Source: Reticulascus tulasneorum (Eukaryota; Ascomycota; Sordariomycetes; Glomerellales; Reticulascaceae). Taken from it: a stretch of 64,000 nucleotides of DNA. The stretch covers positions 2,914,001-2,978,000 of the forward strand of contig LSAX01000006.1 of NCBI GenBank assembly GCA_001557505.1, given 5' to 3'. Both the position numbers and the translations under genes were made by a program. The notes below the pieces were generated by a model. That model was not told the origin of the DNA, made no database searches, and saw only the letters and a program-made list of their open reading frames with translations. Shown in pieces: positions 1 to 10,859 of this stretch. Each line of letters begins with the position of its first letter. The first letter of the stretch is position 1.

Positions 1-1554
1 ACTGCCATTGTCAAGGATTCAATACTAGACCCTAAAAACTTACTTAGGAACCGGAAAATGCATAGGAAAAACGAGGAATACTTACCGCTTCAAAGATTGC
101 GGAATACAACACTGAGGAACTTAATTTGGATGGATTAAAAGGATTGTTGTGCTACGGGGCAAGAGCCTGGGCTTTTATGCTGCGAGCTTACATCTGGCCA
201 TCCACTCATAGTGAAGCTGTACCAGCAGCGCCACCCACGAAGAGCTTACTGACAGACAGCAATTCATTGTAATCTTGACCGCTACTGTTGTGAAACACTG
301 GACGTATATGTTCTAGCCAATTGCCTGTTGACAGATGTGATGACATTTTGCTCACAGTCTCTTGCCGGAGAACTAATTGTGACGGGCCTACCGCGACTCC
401 ACACCAGAGCCAGATAAACTTCCTCCTATTTCAATGGCGGATGGGAAAACAAGGAAATGGCATATTTGGACTCATCTATCTTTGCCTTGATTCGAACGAC
501 GGTGTCTCTATATCCTAGGCGATTCGACTGGGGCTGTTTGACTAGACTCGCCCGCATTCCTCGATGCCTTGCGCAATGATTAATGATATCTTTTCAGTGC
601 GATTGTAAACTTTAACCTCTCTCTCTAGCAAGATTCACGGCAAAAATGGGTTGAAAAAGGAATGAAAGCTATCCACTGCATCAAATATTAGTGATATGAT
701 GCTAGCAAAACTGGCGCATTGATGGGCCTCCCGCCGCGATGGGCCTCCTGCAGGGACGGACGTCCGGTAGTGATCGAATTATCGTCTTCTCGCTTCATGG
801 TAAGGGATCTATGTCTATAGTTGAAGTGATGAGTTGCACATATCAGAAAATATAACTTGCTTGGGATTCAAATGAATAAGGAATAACCGGAGAACTAACT
901 TCATAAACTGATTGGGTCGAATTCGACTTCGTCAACCGAGACGCGTGTACGACTTTTGCAATAGTTCTGTTGGGCAAGAAAAGACAACTAAGCATTATCA
1001 TGGCAAATTCAAATCGAGTAAAAGACGAGGCTCCAGCAGATTTGCTGGATATTCCCGAGCATTGCACACAGACGGTACCCTCGCTACCTCTCGCCACTTT
1101 TCCCATGCGCTCATCAGTCATCAATATCAACTTGGATACTCAAGGTGGGAAGCTGTCCCGTCGTTTGGCAAGCTACGCGGTGTGAAGGAAACGGCGATGC
1201 GACTGACGGCTTACTTTTCAAATGCATTCGTACCACCCTATGAACTGTAGCCAATCGAAATGTCACATTAATACCATGGTGGAATGGTCTCAGGCCAATC
1301 TGTACCTCTATTTACAATAATTCCGCAGGCCCGTAATGGGGGTCACTGCAAGGGCAAGGACGACACCAGCACCAGAGAGGATACCTCGGTGGCACGTGAA
1401 CTGGCGGGAGCGCCATTAGCACCATGACCTACATGCTTATCTGCTAAGCGATGTCCAATCCAAGATATCACGCCAAGCCAAGATCTCGACTTCATTACGA
1501 AGTACTACGTACTCCGAAGTAGCAGAGAAATTAGCAGCACTTTATCCAAGCTGT

Positions 1555-1640
1555 TCGCGCGGGTACAGCTTCCTTGCTCACGGGTACAGCTCCCTTCCAC
1601 GTGCGCACAGCCCCTTGCACGGGTACAGTTCCCTTCTGAT
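1555..1640. repeat. Imperfect ~22-bp tandem repeats (GGGTACAG core)
   Basis: The core GGGTACAG followed by CTTCC or CTCCC-like sequence occurs three times (about 1560, 1581 and 1620), with a degenerate fourth copy (GCGCACAGCCCC) between. Spacing is about 20-24 bp. There is no coding context, so this is probably a decayed minisatellite. Confidence 0.4.
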
Positions 1641-2583
1641 CACGAAGATACGAACAACTTTAGCCCCTCATTCCAAGCAACGTACATCATCCAACAGATC
1701 CTCCAAGCACGGTACCATAGGAATCTTGTATTATGCTAAACCCATCATCATTTCTTGTATACTGTATGACTCTGTTTGCGAGATTCGCCTCCTCTACTTC
1801 CTACTGTACTAGAGATAGCGGCGCCTTTCTCTCATAGAGCTAGACTGGGGTTTCTGATCATCTCGCAGAGACGTCTCGTAGATGATTTGCTCCTAACTAC
1901 AGCAGACTCCAAATAGTCAACAGTGAACGACTCTACTATTTTAAGCCTCCTCTGCAAGAACAACCTCCAATCGGCATCACTTTAACTCTATTACTTCGGT
2001 CACTGCGACTTACCTTCTTGCCCGTACTCACTGAACCCAGCTGATGAAACGGGCCAGGTTCGATTTTGGCGCTCCCGAACATGATTGGACGTGATATCGT
2101 AGCATATGGCCACTCCGCTGTATTTCCTGCTTGTGTTTGTTGTAATTCGACTGCGGCTGGGATTCCTAGAATCCTTGCGTGTAGCTATATAGCACCAATG
2201 ACAGCGCGAGCGAGCCTTGTGCAAGGTATCTCCACAGCCCCAGCCATTGTCTCGCCATGTAATCTGTACTCCAAGGAGCTAAGAAAAGATCTCCCTGGCG
2301 CATGAGAATGTGGCGTTCATTATGACCGAGACTTTGGCCTTTAATCCCGCCCCGGGCCGGTTAATTTAAGTACTCGCACATCGAAATATCTTACCTTCCC
2401 AAGTCAGCATGAGATGTTACGCTCATAGCGGTGGTAAACGTTGCATCGATCTTTCGAGTTTCTCCGTGCTTACTGCGCTAGAGGATATCGGTTTGTTTCG
2501 TTTATTTCGCTTATTCTTTTTTGGTATTGGTTATCCTAGTTAGCGAGCTTCTGGCAATCCTCTCCTACATACATAGAGGTAGA

Positions 2584-2592
2584 TATATATAA
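2584..2592 (+). promoter_or_regulatory. TATA-like element of the cysteine-rich peptide gene
   Basis: TATATATAA lies about 140 bp upstream of the ATG at 2732. The position is reasonable for a fungal TATA box with an untranslated leader of about 100 bases. No mapped transcription start supports it. Confidence 0.35.
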
Positions 2593-2731
2593 TGGCGTCC
2601 ATAGTTTCGATGCAGTGCCACTTCGAAAGCATTAAGCAACAACGTTACTCTTTTAGCTCCCACTTCTACAGACACGATATATACTCAAGAAAAGTGACCC
2701 AGGTTCACCTACCCAAATTCATCCTCTCGCA

Positions 2732-3058
2732 ATGCGTCCTGCTTCCCTCACCTATCTCTTGACCGTCCTCGCTGCGTCTGTTGCCGCCAACCCGATCCAC
2801 GCCGACGCGGGCGTCTCCGATGTGACACTAAGAGATGATACCTTTGCAGTGGACAAGCGTGCCTGCCAGACGATAAACACCTGGTCTGGGGGTGGCTGCT
2901 CGGCGCTTTGGGGTTTTGGTCGTTGCAAAAACAGGTGCCAGGACCGGGCAAGTGCCGAGGGCTGCTGTTCCGGCACTTTGTCTTCTTCCGTTTCAAGTTC
3001 GCCAACGTGTGTTAATGGCTTCAAAGTCTGCGGGTGTGGTTGTCTCGTCAATCCATGA
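2732..3058 (+). CDS. Small secreted cysteine-rich protein
   Basis: This single-exon protein has 108 residues. It opens with a clear signal peptide (hydrophobic residues 5-18, cleavage expected near Ala-Ala-Asn). A short propeptide follows and ends at Asp-Lys-Arg, a typical Kex2 site, at about residue 43. The mature part of about 65 residues has ten cysteines, including one CC pair and a closing CGCGC run, so five disulfides are possible. Gly and Ser are abundant. This architecture is typical of secreted fungal defensin-like or effector-type peptides, but I do not recognise the family. The ATG is in good context (CGCAATGC) and is preceded by a TATA-like element. Function is unknown; an antimicrobial or host-interaction role is only an inference from the pattern. 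Confidence 0.75.
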   Translation: MRPASLTYLLTVLAASVAANPIHADAGVSDVTLRDDTFAVDKRACQTINTWSGGGCSALWGFGRCKNRCQDRASAEGCCSGTLSSSVSSSPTCVNGFKVCGCGCLVNP

Positions 3059-4224
3059 GCGGGGTCTTTCATAAGCGACAGGGACGGGGTCTGACTCTGG
3101 ACCAAGTGAGAGGACGGCGTGCGGAGCGAAGAGCATGACAGTGACAGTGAAGCATCATGGGATACCGACGGGGACATGCTTGCTAGTGCATATTTGGACG
3201 AGTCTCAATCTGGGAACGTGGTTATGCCGGGAATTATGTTAGCCCGATAGGTTGCTGTACAAAAAAACCTGGTTGCAAGTTACTCTTTGGTGTGGATCGT
3301 TGATGCCTTGTTAAGTTTGTTTCCTTACCAAGCAGTGTTGCAAGAGGAAAATGTCAGTTCTCTACGAGCCCCAATACAATTCACTGTATCCACAGTAGTC
3401 TTCAGTGGATCATATCTCCACGTATCACGATCACTGAACGAAAGACGCCCTGTACAATTCGAGGTTTTCTCGTCGCTCGCGCTTCAAGAATTGATGTTGA
3501 GGCCATTGTAAGAACTTGAGCCGAGTATGACTGACAATTCGGGGTCAGCTTGGCTGAGGAGAAAACCCGGGTTGAAAATGTGCTAGGCTGCTGTGAGTAA
3601 GGTATTGTATAATCGTTGCCGGCCACATGGACGGGACCCTAGACCCAGCGTTATGGTTGCATGCAATTTGCGTGGCACGTGAGCTTGAGGCCTAGATATC
3701 AGATTGGCAAGTCTCAGCTCAGAACTTGGTCGAGATTTCCAAAACATCTTGGTGTTTCCTAAGCCAAGGCGGGAACTCTGGTGCAACCAGATTAGATCGT
3801 CCATGCGCGCTCTCTAACAATCGGCAGCTCAAACGATGCACAGACGAGAGAGCTGCCGAGGCTAAGATTAGAGAAAAGTGGTTGCCTATTGAACTCTGGT
3901 TGATTACCGCAACACTAAGTTCTATTAAATAACAGTAGAGAATTTAGAAGCGTGGAGAGTCTATATTGGTTGTGAAAGAGCTTAGGAGTCACTTCAACGG
4001 ATATTCAAGCAGTACAGATCGAATGTTAAGGTAAGTACAATGCAAGGCATCTTTTATGTATTATACTGGAGCTATAGAATGATATTCTAGCAAGCAGGGC
4101 CACAGCTCGCCGATATAAAACCTTTTGGGAACCAACTGCACACTTTTAGTTAATGTGTGTCATCCAGCACCCCTACCAAACCATTCTAGCTTGTGTATAA
4201 GGTAGTCTGGTTGATATCTCACAA
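3059..4224. other. Intergenic, nothing recognised
   Basis: This stretch holds the 3' flanks of the peptide gene and of the reverse-strand hydrolase. Only short overlapping frames on both strands are present, and none has a signal peptide or a recognisable motif. Confidence 0.5.
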
Positions 4225-5292
4225 TCAATCATCGTCCTGTCCACGTTCCTTCCCATTTACATAGCCGTCCAGCCGGTTTCTCCGAAGGAACTTGTCCAGG
4301 AGGCCTGCTACCTTATCATTGTCCATATCAGCAAACGCTATATGCGTGCTTCCTATAAGTCCCGCATCCTCTCCCAGTTTAAGAACTTGTGCATTTCCGC
4401 CATGCTTATTGATAAGCTCGGTGGCGAGTCGTGCCTGCTTGATGTACTCGTACGACTCGTCTCTATGGTCCCCGAAAACAAACTGAATCTCTCGAACTTT
4501 CGTCAGCTTCAGGAAGTCCTGGAGCGGGACCACAATAGGACCAAAGGGCCCGAGGCCAGGCTTTATCCCCTCGTTGTCCGGGAAAATGACCCCAACGGTC
4601 TCGTACGCGACTATGCCTTTGATGTTATTCGACTCGCTCTTGGTCACCGTCATCAGAGCACGCAATCCGGCCGCAGAATTTGTAAGATAGACAATGCTAT
4701 CTCCATTCAGGCCCTGGTCAGCTGAAATAGCGGCAGCTTCTGACTGCAAATGAACGTTCTCAATGCTGTCAAACTCAATGTAGCGGCCACCAGTGACCTG
4801 TCTCCAGGCATATTCGCGGTCTTCGGTGGGAAACTGCACATCTGGCCACCAAGTGCCATAGGAGGGGCCAAAATTCCATGCCACGAAGTTGCTCTGGTCA
4901 CGGTAATCCGGCGCGTAGCTGAACGGCTCGCAACTCCAACCCGCACGCCCAAGGCGAGGCGCATCCCACAGGAAGACAGGGTAGTCGCGTCGTAAGAACA
5001 TATCCTTAAAACCTTCGCCGCCGTCATAACGATTCTGCCAGGTCTGCGTACTCGAGCTATGCCACATGACAAGGCTTGTCTTCCTCGGCGTCCATGGGAA
5101 GAAATACTCCATGTACCCGTGGTCGCAGGTGAGTGTCCGATTTGGCGCGGTAGGGTGTGTAATGACCTTTCCAGCCACATTGAAACCGCCAGAACTCTCA
5201 AGCATTATAGGCTTCAACCCTTTTACGGCTATCCCATGGCTCAGAGATGCAGTGAGAAGGAGTGAGACCAGTGAGCCCAACATTTTGAGCAT
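4225..5292 (-). CDS. Secreted alpha/beta-hydrolase-fold protein
   Basis: A 355-residue single-exon protein. The open frame extends slightly further with a TTG start; the first ATG is at 5292 (another lies at 5283). Residues 4-18 form a hydrophobic signal segment. The body resembles secreted alpha/beta-hydrolase-fold esterase-like proteins of fungi and bacteria, with the family-type stretches TCDHGYMEYFFPW, WQNRYDGGEGFKD and WDAPRLGRAGW. A likely catalytic set is Ser206 in LTNSAAG, an acidic residue in AYE (Glu231) and His317 in GSTHIAF. The nucleophile elbow is not the canonical Gly-x-Ser-x-Gly: Gly is replaced by Thr before NS, although the Ala-Ala-Gly tail is kept. The substrate is unknown. 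Extracellular or vacuolar ester or lactone hydrolysis is the family expectation. Confidence 0.8.
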   Translation of the reverse strand: MLKMLGSLVSLLLTASLSHGIAVKGLKPIMLESSGGFNVAGKVITHPTAPNRTLTCDHGYMEYFFPWTPRKTSLVMWHSSSTQTWQNRYDGGEGFKDMFLRRDYPVFLWDAPRLGRAGWSCEPFSYAPDYRDQSNFVAWNFGPSYGTWWPDVQFPTEDREYAWRQVTGGRYIEFDSIENVHLQSEAAAISADQGLNGDSIVYLTNSAAGLRALMTVTKSESNNIKGIVAYETVGVIFPDNEGIKPGLGPFGPIVVPLQDFLKLTKVREIQFVFGDHRDESYEYIKQARLATELINKHGGNAQVLKLGEDAGLIGSTHIAFADMDNDKVAGLLDKFLRRNRLDGYVNGKERGQDDD

Positions 5293-7108
5293 TTGGGCGG
5301 GAGTCTTCAAGTTGGAGGGCGTTGACTCTTCAGGATGTCCAGACTCAGCGATTCTAGAATCTGCTTTTCTTCAAATTCTGAGAGATCCCCACCAAGAAGA
5401 TAACAAGAATCCGTTGGGGGACCCATGAGCCCTTATAGGAGACGCGGCAGTGGATTGTCTTCGCTGATCAGGCAGTAACATTGGCTGTCCAAAAGAAAAT
5501 TTGCCGGAATCACAGGATTCGTACTCCAATTTCATATTGGCTAAGCGAAGAATCAAACATGAGCGATTCGATCATTGGGACCTTTTTGCTAAATATGCGG
5601 GTCAGATCTGTATTCTAGGGATTCAGCCGGCGGACAGCCAAGAATCTGCTTCCTGGAGGATTACAATGAGTGTCACCGAATCCATTAGTATTAGTAGGCA
5701 ATGATGGAGCTTTGCCTTTCTTTTCTTCCTCGATCCTTCCACCAAGTTGAAAACAGCTTGCATGCGCAAAGGATCAACGATGCTGGACACAACAGTCATA
5801 TTCTTCATGACTTGAGTTTAGTGAAATAGCTGACCGCCATAGAAACTCAACACTTGTCGGAACAGTATCACGTCGTATTGATGTTGTTGAGGCTGACCTC
5901 ACGGATGGAATATCATCGTTAACGTGAAGTTTCAAGCACAAACTTCGTTGCAATTTGTTTTCATGATTCAGCTCTAAACCTTCCTCTCCTTTTAAGACAC
6001 CTTTGGGAAAAGCCTCATCTCGAACTACTGAAACGTCCCGTCAGCACATATATCACTGCGGGGGCAATGGGTCTTGCGTGCTATAGTTACGAAAGTCACG
6101 CCAAATCATAGATCGACCTCTAATGGTAATCTAAGACATCTTACTATGCAGCATAGCAATCTTATTGGAGACAGGATGGCTCGTGGCCAACTCCAATGAA
6201 ATCGCTTGCTCGTCCTTACTCACCCAGGGTCGTCAATGCATCGAGACAATTGCGAGGAAACGGGTAGCTGTGTGCCACCAACATGCGGTATCCTATTGTT
6301 AGGTTGTTGTATTCAACGAGGTTGCGTTTGGCAATCAATGGCAAATGATCAAAGAGTTTGGATGTCCCACCGCATGGTTTTCTTAGTGCCAAGGCCTTCT
6401 TATATTAAAGATGGTGCGGAGAATGATTACGGAACAGGCTCGAAGTCTTCCCACCGGATATTATGTAACAGTACGGGCCGAGGGAGTATTGGTGGTTGCA
6501 CAAAAGAGGGGATCTCACCTAACCCTGGCGGCTTAATTCGCATCCTGCTAATCAACGTTAGAGGCATGTTGTTTGGCAGTTCAGTATTGCCGGACTCGGT
6601 GAGACAAGATCGGATCGGCATATGCAACGGACCAATGCGGCCACCCACCGCCGATGCACACATCTCGAACGGGGCAATATCGGAATCGGGTACCATATTA
6701 TCCCATGCAGCAAATGTGCTAAAAAAGGAAAATCCGCTGCAGGTGAGATCTGGAGTAGGCCGGTGAAGAAGGAGATCCTACTACGTCTACCGCAAGTCGG
6801 GGAAGAAGTACAGGACGTTTGAAAGGATTGCGAAAGACGGAAGTAGCTCGTAATATCAAATGGTTAACCGATAATCTTTGGATTAGCCAAATACCTTGAG
6901 GTCAAGCAAAATTGAAACGATATCAGTAGAAGAATGAGATCAGGTCTTTAGTTGGGAGCTCAGATATGTCTCCGAACAATTCCACATTCTTGTAATCATT
7001 CCCGCATTTTGGCAAGTCTGTCCAGCAACATAGAGAACGTCTCTCGGAAACCCATCCACGGACCCAATTCTGGTAGCACAGCGTTTCTACAGTTGTTCAC
7101 TTCATGAA
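5293..7108. other. Intergenic, no supported gene
   Basis: About 1.8 kb lies between the reverse-strand hydrolase and the forward solute-binding protein gene. Two opposing frames overlap at about 6206-6766 (+) and 6427-6696 (-). The reverse frame has some protein-like composition (Pro, Ile and Arg-rich) but lacks a recognisable domain or splice pattern, so I call neither. Confidence 0.45.
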
Positions 7109-8056
7109 ATGACGAAGCTATTCCTCCGGGCCGGCTGCGTGCTGCTCTTTTCGAATCGCCTCGCATCGTCCCTCAAGCTCTCTAGCGCATTGAGCACGAT
7201 AGAGCATACACCACAACTTATTGCTCTCCAAGACTTTTGGAACGGAACGGCCTCTGAAATTACCAATGGTGGCGTGGCGAGCTTAGTTAACGATACGAGC
7301 ATCGACCTGGCTGCAAACGCGGAGACACAGGCTCTGCGAAACTATGCATCACATAAAGATTTACGCATCATCTACACAATTGTTGAAGTGGCCTATCGTA
7401 TGGTTGCCAATAAAAGCAAAGGAATCAACTCACTACAAGATCTGAAAGGAAAGAGAATCGGAACAATCCAAAGTACTTCCGCTGCTTATTTTACACACAA
7501 GATTTTGGCCAGCGCGGGATTGGAGGAGTCGGACTACGTGGTTGTCAATGGCAATCAGTGTAATGCTGCGCCATGTGGGAATGGGACTTTGCCTTACATG
7601 CTTCAAACCGATGCTGTCGATGCTGTGGGCATCTGGGAACCTACGGTAGAGCTAGCAGCCGCAGCTCTGGGCGAAAACGCCATCTTCTTCAAGAATGCGT
7701 CTGTCTATCAGGAGCTTTATAACCTCCACAGCACGGTAGAGAAGCTACAGAATCCAGCTATCAGGAAGGATATCGTCGAGTTCGTTCGGGCGTTGAACCG
7801 TGCCCAAAAGATTTTCACTGAAGACCCCGCGAGTGTTTGGGAGCGAGTATCGAAAGCTTGCAACGTAGACGTCGGTCTTCTCAAAGCTGTCTGGGCCGAT
7901 CATAATTGGAACGCTACTTTGACCTCGGGCCTACTAGAGAAGCTTGTAGAAGAGGATAAATGGATCGCAAATGTGGAAAGACGCAATGCAACTTCAGAGG
8001 CCGATCTCGCAAAACTTATTGACACGAGTATTTTAGAGGAGGCATTAGGAATCTGA
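7109..8056 (+). CDS. SsuA/THI5-like (NMT1-type) periplasmic-binding-fold protein, secreted
   Basis: A 315-residue single-exon protein with the two-lobe substrate-binding-protein fold of the SsuA/THI5 (NMT1) superfamily. Recognisable stretches are the early GGVASLVNDTSIDLAANAE segment, the hinge strand LKGKRIGTIQSTSAAYFTHKIL, the QTDAVDAVGIWEP segment and the helical C-terminal lobe. A hydrophobic N-terminus (residues 4-20) suggests secretion, and several Asn-x-Thr/Ser sites fit glycosylation. Bacterial relatives deliver nitrate, sulfonate or pyrimidine precursors to ABC importers, and fungal THI5 makes the thiamine pyrimidine. The THI5 cysteine cluster (CCCFC) is absent here; only a Cys pair in QCNAAPC is seen, so THI5 activity is unlikely. 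A two-codon upstream frame (ATGAAATGA) at 7104 overlaps the start codon and could dampen translation. The ligand is unknown. Confidence 0.75.
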   Translation: MTKLFLRAGCVLLFSNRLASSLKLSSALSTIEHTPQLIALQDFWNGTASEITNGGVASLVNDTSIDLAANAETQALRNYASHKDLRIIYTIVEVAYRMVANKSKGINSLQDLKGKRIGTIQSTSAAYFTHKILASAGLEESDYVVVNGNQCNAAPCGNGTLPYMLQTDAVDAVGIWEPTVELAAAALGENAIFFKNASVYQELYNLHSTVEKLQNPAIRKDIVEFVRALNRAQKIFTEDPASVWERVSKACNVDVGLLKAVWADHNWNATLTSGLLEKLVEEDKWIANVERRNATSEADLAKLIDTSILEEALGI

Positions 8057-8331
8057 GAATCTTTGAGGAAATAGAACCCGGAAATATGGATATCTACACT
8101 TATAGTATCGGCAAGGGCATGCAAAGATGAGAGCTTCAGATTTCCGCAGAGAAAATCGCAGTACAATGTCACCAATGTTCGTCTTGTGTCTCTCCTCTCA
8201 GGCAGCTCAACCCGGTTACTCGAACTTCCCCATCTTACCGTCCTCAAAAAGCAAACAGATTGAAAGCAACCAACTGTTTCGTTGCCAAGTCGCATGCTCG
8301 TAAAACTTTATAAAAGCCAACAAGACACTGA

Positions 8332-8832
8332 ATGTTTGTATCATTACTAGAGTCGTTCTTTGTGGTTGTCGATGTCTTCCTTTCCGAAGTTTCGACTGAC
8401 GAGCTTCGCGCTGAGGTCATTATAACCATCTCGGCGCGCAATCCAACAGATCAAGAACAAGTAATCGAGCACAGCATGGTGAGTAATCGTTCTGTATTGG
8501 TCCCACAATAATATCAGCACCTAGCCCCGGGATAATGTATACATGCCCAGCGACCACGGCCCAAGAGATCCCATTGAGGTACTAATACCGCATGCGCTTG
8601 CACTCCATCCCAGTTCAGCTTCAACCCCTTTCTTCCGCGAATGGGTTGGCATGTCGATGTTTCCCAATTTGCCAACTCCGACAGTCACAGGCCAGCGACC
8701 AAGGTGTCATCGGTGTTGAACGAATTTGGTTCCATCCAGGAGTACTTCGGTCCTTTCCCAGGCTCCGTGGTAGATTTCTCGATATTTGTATTACTCCGTA
8801 TACTCCTGCTCCTTGTCGGCGCTTCTGTTTGA
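8332..8832 (+). CDS. Possible two-exon small membrane-anchored protein (low confidence)
   Basis: Proposed exons are 8332-8478 and 8614-8832, with an intron at 8479-8613. The donor is GTGAGT directly after an in-frame ATG codon, a TACTAAT branch-like element lies near 8580, and the acceptor is CATCCCAG. Both exons are in the same phase, giving about 121 residues and ending in a hydrophobic segment (FSIFVLLRILLLLVGASV) that could be a tail anchor. No family is recognised. The opposite strand also has an 84-residue frame (8685-8939) rich in Ser, Arg and Lys that looks nuclear, so the coding strand is uncertain. It could equally be non-coding. Confidence 0.25.
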
Positions 8833-9692
8833 GCTACTGTCGGTCGTTTTCGAGAAGTGTCGGCTGAAGGCGATGAATCGCGCAATCTTTTAACCGATGC
8901 CGGAATCCCCGCATCAGCCATTTCCACGTCAGGCTGCATGATGAGTTAAAATGAGTGATGAGTGGCGTTGGGAGCCAAGATATCGGCCCTGCACAGTCTG
9001 CTGAGGATCTGAAGCGCTGTTTTATTGTCCTTAAGCCATAAGTTGTTTGATGGGAGGCCCCGTTCACGATTCGGGATGACTAGACATCGAAGTTTGTTGA
9101 CTGTTCGAGACACGATGTGAGATATGAGGGCAGCTCCACAAAATCCTGTTCTCAGTGATCGATCTCGAAATACTGAGTACCCCGCTTTTTCTGGATGATG
9201 ACTTCACCTCCCAACTCCCACTCACCCAAGGACTTTTTGTGGATCAAGAGCTCAATCACGTTCTCAGGCAAAGGAGAGTATCTGCCTTTTCGACCCGGGT
9301 AGTGCACGATATCTCATAAGGATACCATATATATCTGTGCTTGTAATGCAAATGCGAGATGCCACGTTTCTTTGCCGAGGTTCCCGGTTCAGAGGAAACA
9401 GTTAGCCACCACGTACTAACTCTTTGTAAATTATGGATGTAAGCACAGGCAAACAATGCTTTAATGCCCTTAACCCCGATCTACTAAAGATCTACGGTCC
9501 TTGCGGTGGTGGATTAGTCCTAGCCTGGAATGGTATTGCCAAAATCCGCCGTTAAACTCCGTGCCCACAGTGTATAATAGCACTGAACAGCCAAGTTATA
9601 CATGAACAAACGGGACAAGATTGATTCCCACGCCTTTGTTTCAACCCAACCACTTTTGAAACCTAGACGAACATATTAATTATTCGCCCACC
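8833..9692. other. Intergenic, promoter side of the aldo-keto reductase
   Basis: Nothing with a recognisable motif. A reverse-strand frame at 8685-8939 overlaps the left edge and is mentioned with the doubtful gene there. The last 150 bp form the leader of the aldo-keto reductase gene. Confidence 0.45.
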
Positions 9693-10859
9693 ATGAACGG
9701 CAAAAAGGGCGATGCAGAGAACCCGTTCGGGCCGGCACCTGAGCCATCCACGGAGCTGGGGAGATATCGAGTCCTATCCCCAAATGCCGGCATCAGGGTA
9801 TCACCATTGGCTCTTGGAGGGATGTCCATCGGCGATGCGTGGGGCCAGCAAATGGGCCACATGGACAAATCCGCATCTTTCGAGCTTCTCGACGCCTACT
9901 TTGCAGCAGGAGGCAATTTCATTGATACTTCAAACAACTACCAAGATGAGCAGTCGGAGTTATGGATCGGAGAGTGGATGGCCCAAAGAGAGAACCGGGA
10001 CAGACTAGTTATTGCCACGAAATTCACCTCTGATTATAGATCCCATGCCGTTGGCAAAGGGAACATCCCAAATGCAACAGGGAATCACCGACGTTCCATT
10101 CACATGAGCGTCCGAGATTCATTGAAGAAACTGCAGACAGACTACATTGATATTCTGTATTTGCATTGGTGGGACTATACCACTTCGATCAAAGAGATAA
10201 TGGACGCCTTGCACATACTCGTGGAGCAAGGCAAAGTTCTTTATCTGGGAGCATCAGATACTCCGGCTTGGGTAGTCAGCGCCGCAAACACATACGCCAT
10301 AGATCACGGCAAAACCCCCTTCAGCATTTATCAAGGTCGGTGGAACGTCATGGTGCGGGATTTCGAGCGGGAGATCATCCCCATGGCACGCATGTTCGGC
10401 ATGGCCCTTTGCCCGTGGGATGTCCTTGGGGGTGGGAAGTTTCAAACCAAGAAAGCTCTCGCAGAGCGGGAAAAAGATGGCCAAGGTCTGAGAACCCTGG
10501 TGGGGGTAGGCCAATCGCCAGAAGAAGAGAGGATGAGTGAGGCATTGTCAAAGGTCGCTGCTCAACACGGGACCGAATCTGTAACGGCTATTGCACTCGC
10601 ATATGTTCGGCACAAGGCACCAAATGTGATCCCACTTGTTGGTGGACGAAAGGTTGAGCATCTAATGGATAACATTGCGGCGTTGAGCATCAAACTTACG
10701 GAGGAACAAATCAATTTCCTCGAAAGCGCCAAGGAATTCGACCTCGGGTTCCCTTCCAACTTCCTATTCGGGGACCCCAATATCACTGGAAAGTCTTTGC
10801 GACTGGCTCGAGCCTCCCAGATGGCGTTTCCCAACGCCCGTACTTTGGGAAGTGTATGA
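9693..10859 (+). CDS. Aldo-keto reductase, aryl-alcohol dehydrogenase / norsolorinic acid reductase type
   Basis: A 388-residue single-exon NADPH-dependent oxidoreductase of the aldo-keto reductase superfamily (TIM barrel, Pfam Aldo_ket_red). The catalytic tetrad is visible: Asp78 and Tyr83 in FIDTSNNYQ, Lys110 in ATKF and His158 in LYLHWWD. The length, the [20 protein letters not shown]-terminus and the late [12 protein letters not shown] cofactor-binding segment match the fungal aryl-alcohol dehydrogenase (AAD) and norsolorinic-acid-reductase group. Family members reduce aromatic aldehydes or ketones in the cytosol, either in detoxification or in secondary metabolism. No polyketide synthase or other pathway gene is adjacent, so a detoxifying role is as likely as a biosynthetic one. 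The start is in strong context (CCACCATGA). All key residues are present. Confidence 0.92.
   Translation: MNGKKGDAENPFGPAPEPSTELGRYRVLSPNAGIRVSPLALGGMSIGDAWGQQMGHMDKSASFELLDAYFAAGGNFIDTSNNYQDEQSELWIGEWMAQRENRDRLVIATKFTSDYRSHAVGKGNIPNATGNHRRSIHMSVRDSLKKLQTDYIDILYLHWWDYTTSIKEIMDALHILVEQGKVLYLGASDTPAWVVSAANTYAIDHGKTPFSIYQGRWNVMVRDFEREIIPMARMFGMALCPWDVLGGGKFQTKKALAEREKDGQGLRTLVGVGQSPEEERMSEALSKVAAQHGTESVTAIALAYVRHKAPNVIPLVGGRKVEHLMDNIAALSIKLTEEQINFLESAKEFDLGFPSNFLFGDPNITGKSLRLARASQMAFPNARTLGSV

Larger units (their letters stand above)
1..2731. other. Left intergenic region, no supported gene
   Basis: I see no convincing gene. All open frames are short, most start with non-ATG codons, and opposite-strand frames overlap without a preferred coding strand. 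The region holds a small cluster of imperfect GGGTACAG repeats (1555-1640) and a TATA-like element just upstream of the first real gene. The rest looks like ordinary intergenic sequence or unrecognisable decayed DNA. Confidence 0.5.

Noticed and set aside
6206..6766. 186-residue forward frame and an opposing 89-residue frame
   Set aside because: Non-ATG starts or poor context, no motif, and neither strand is preferred. At most an old relic.
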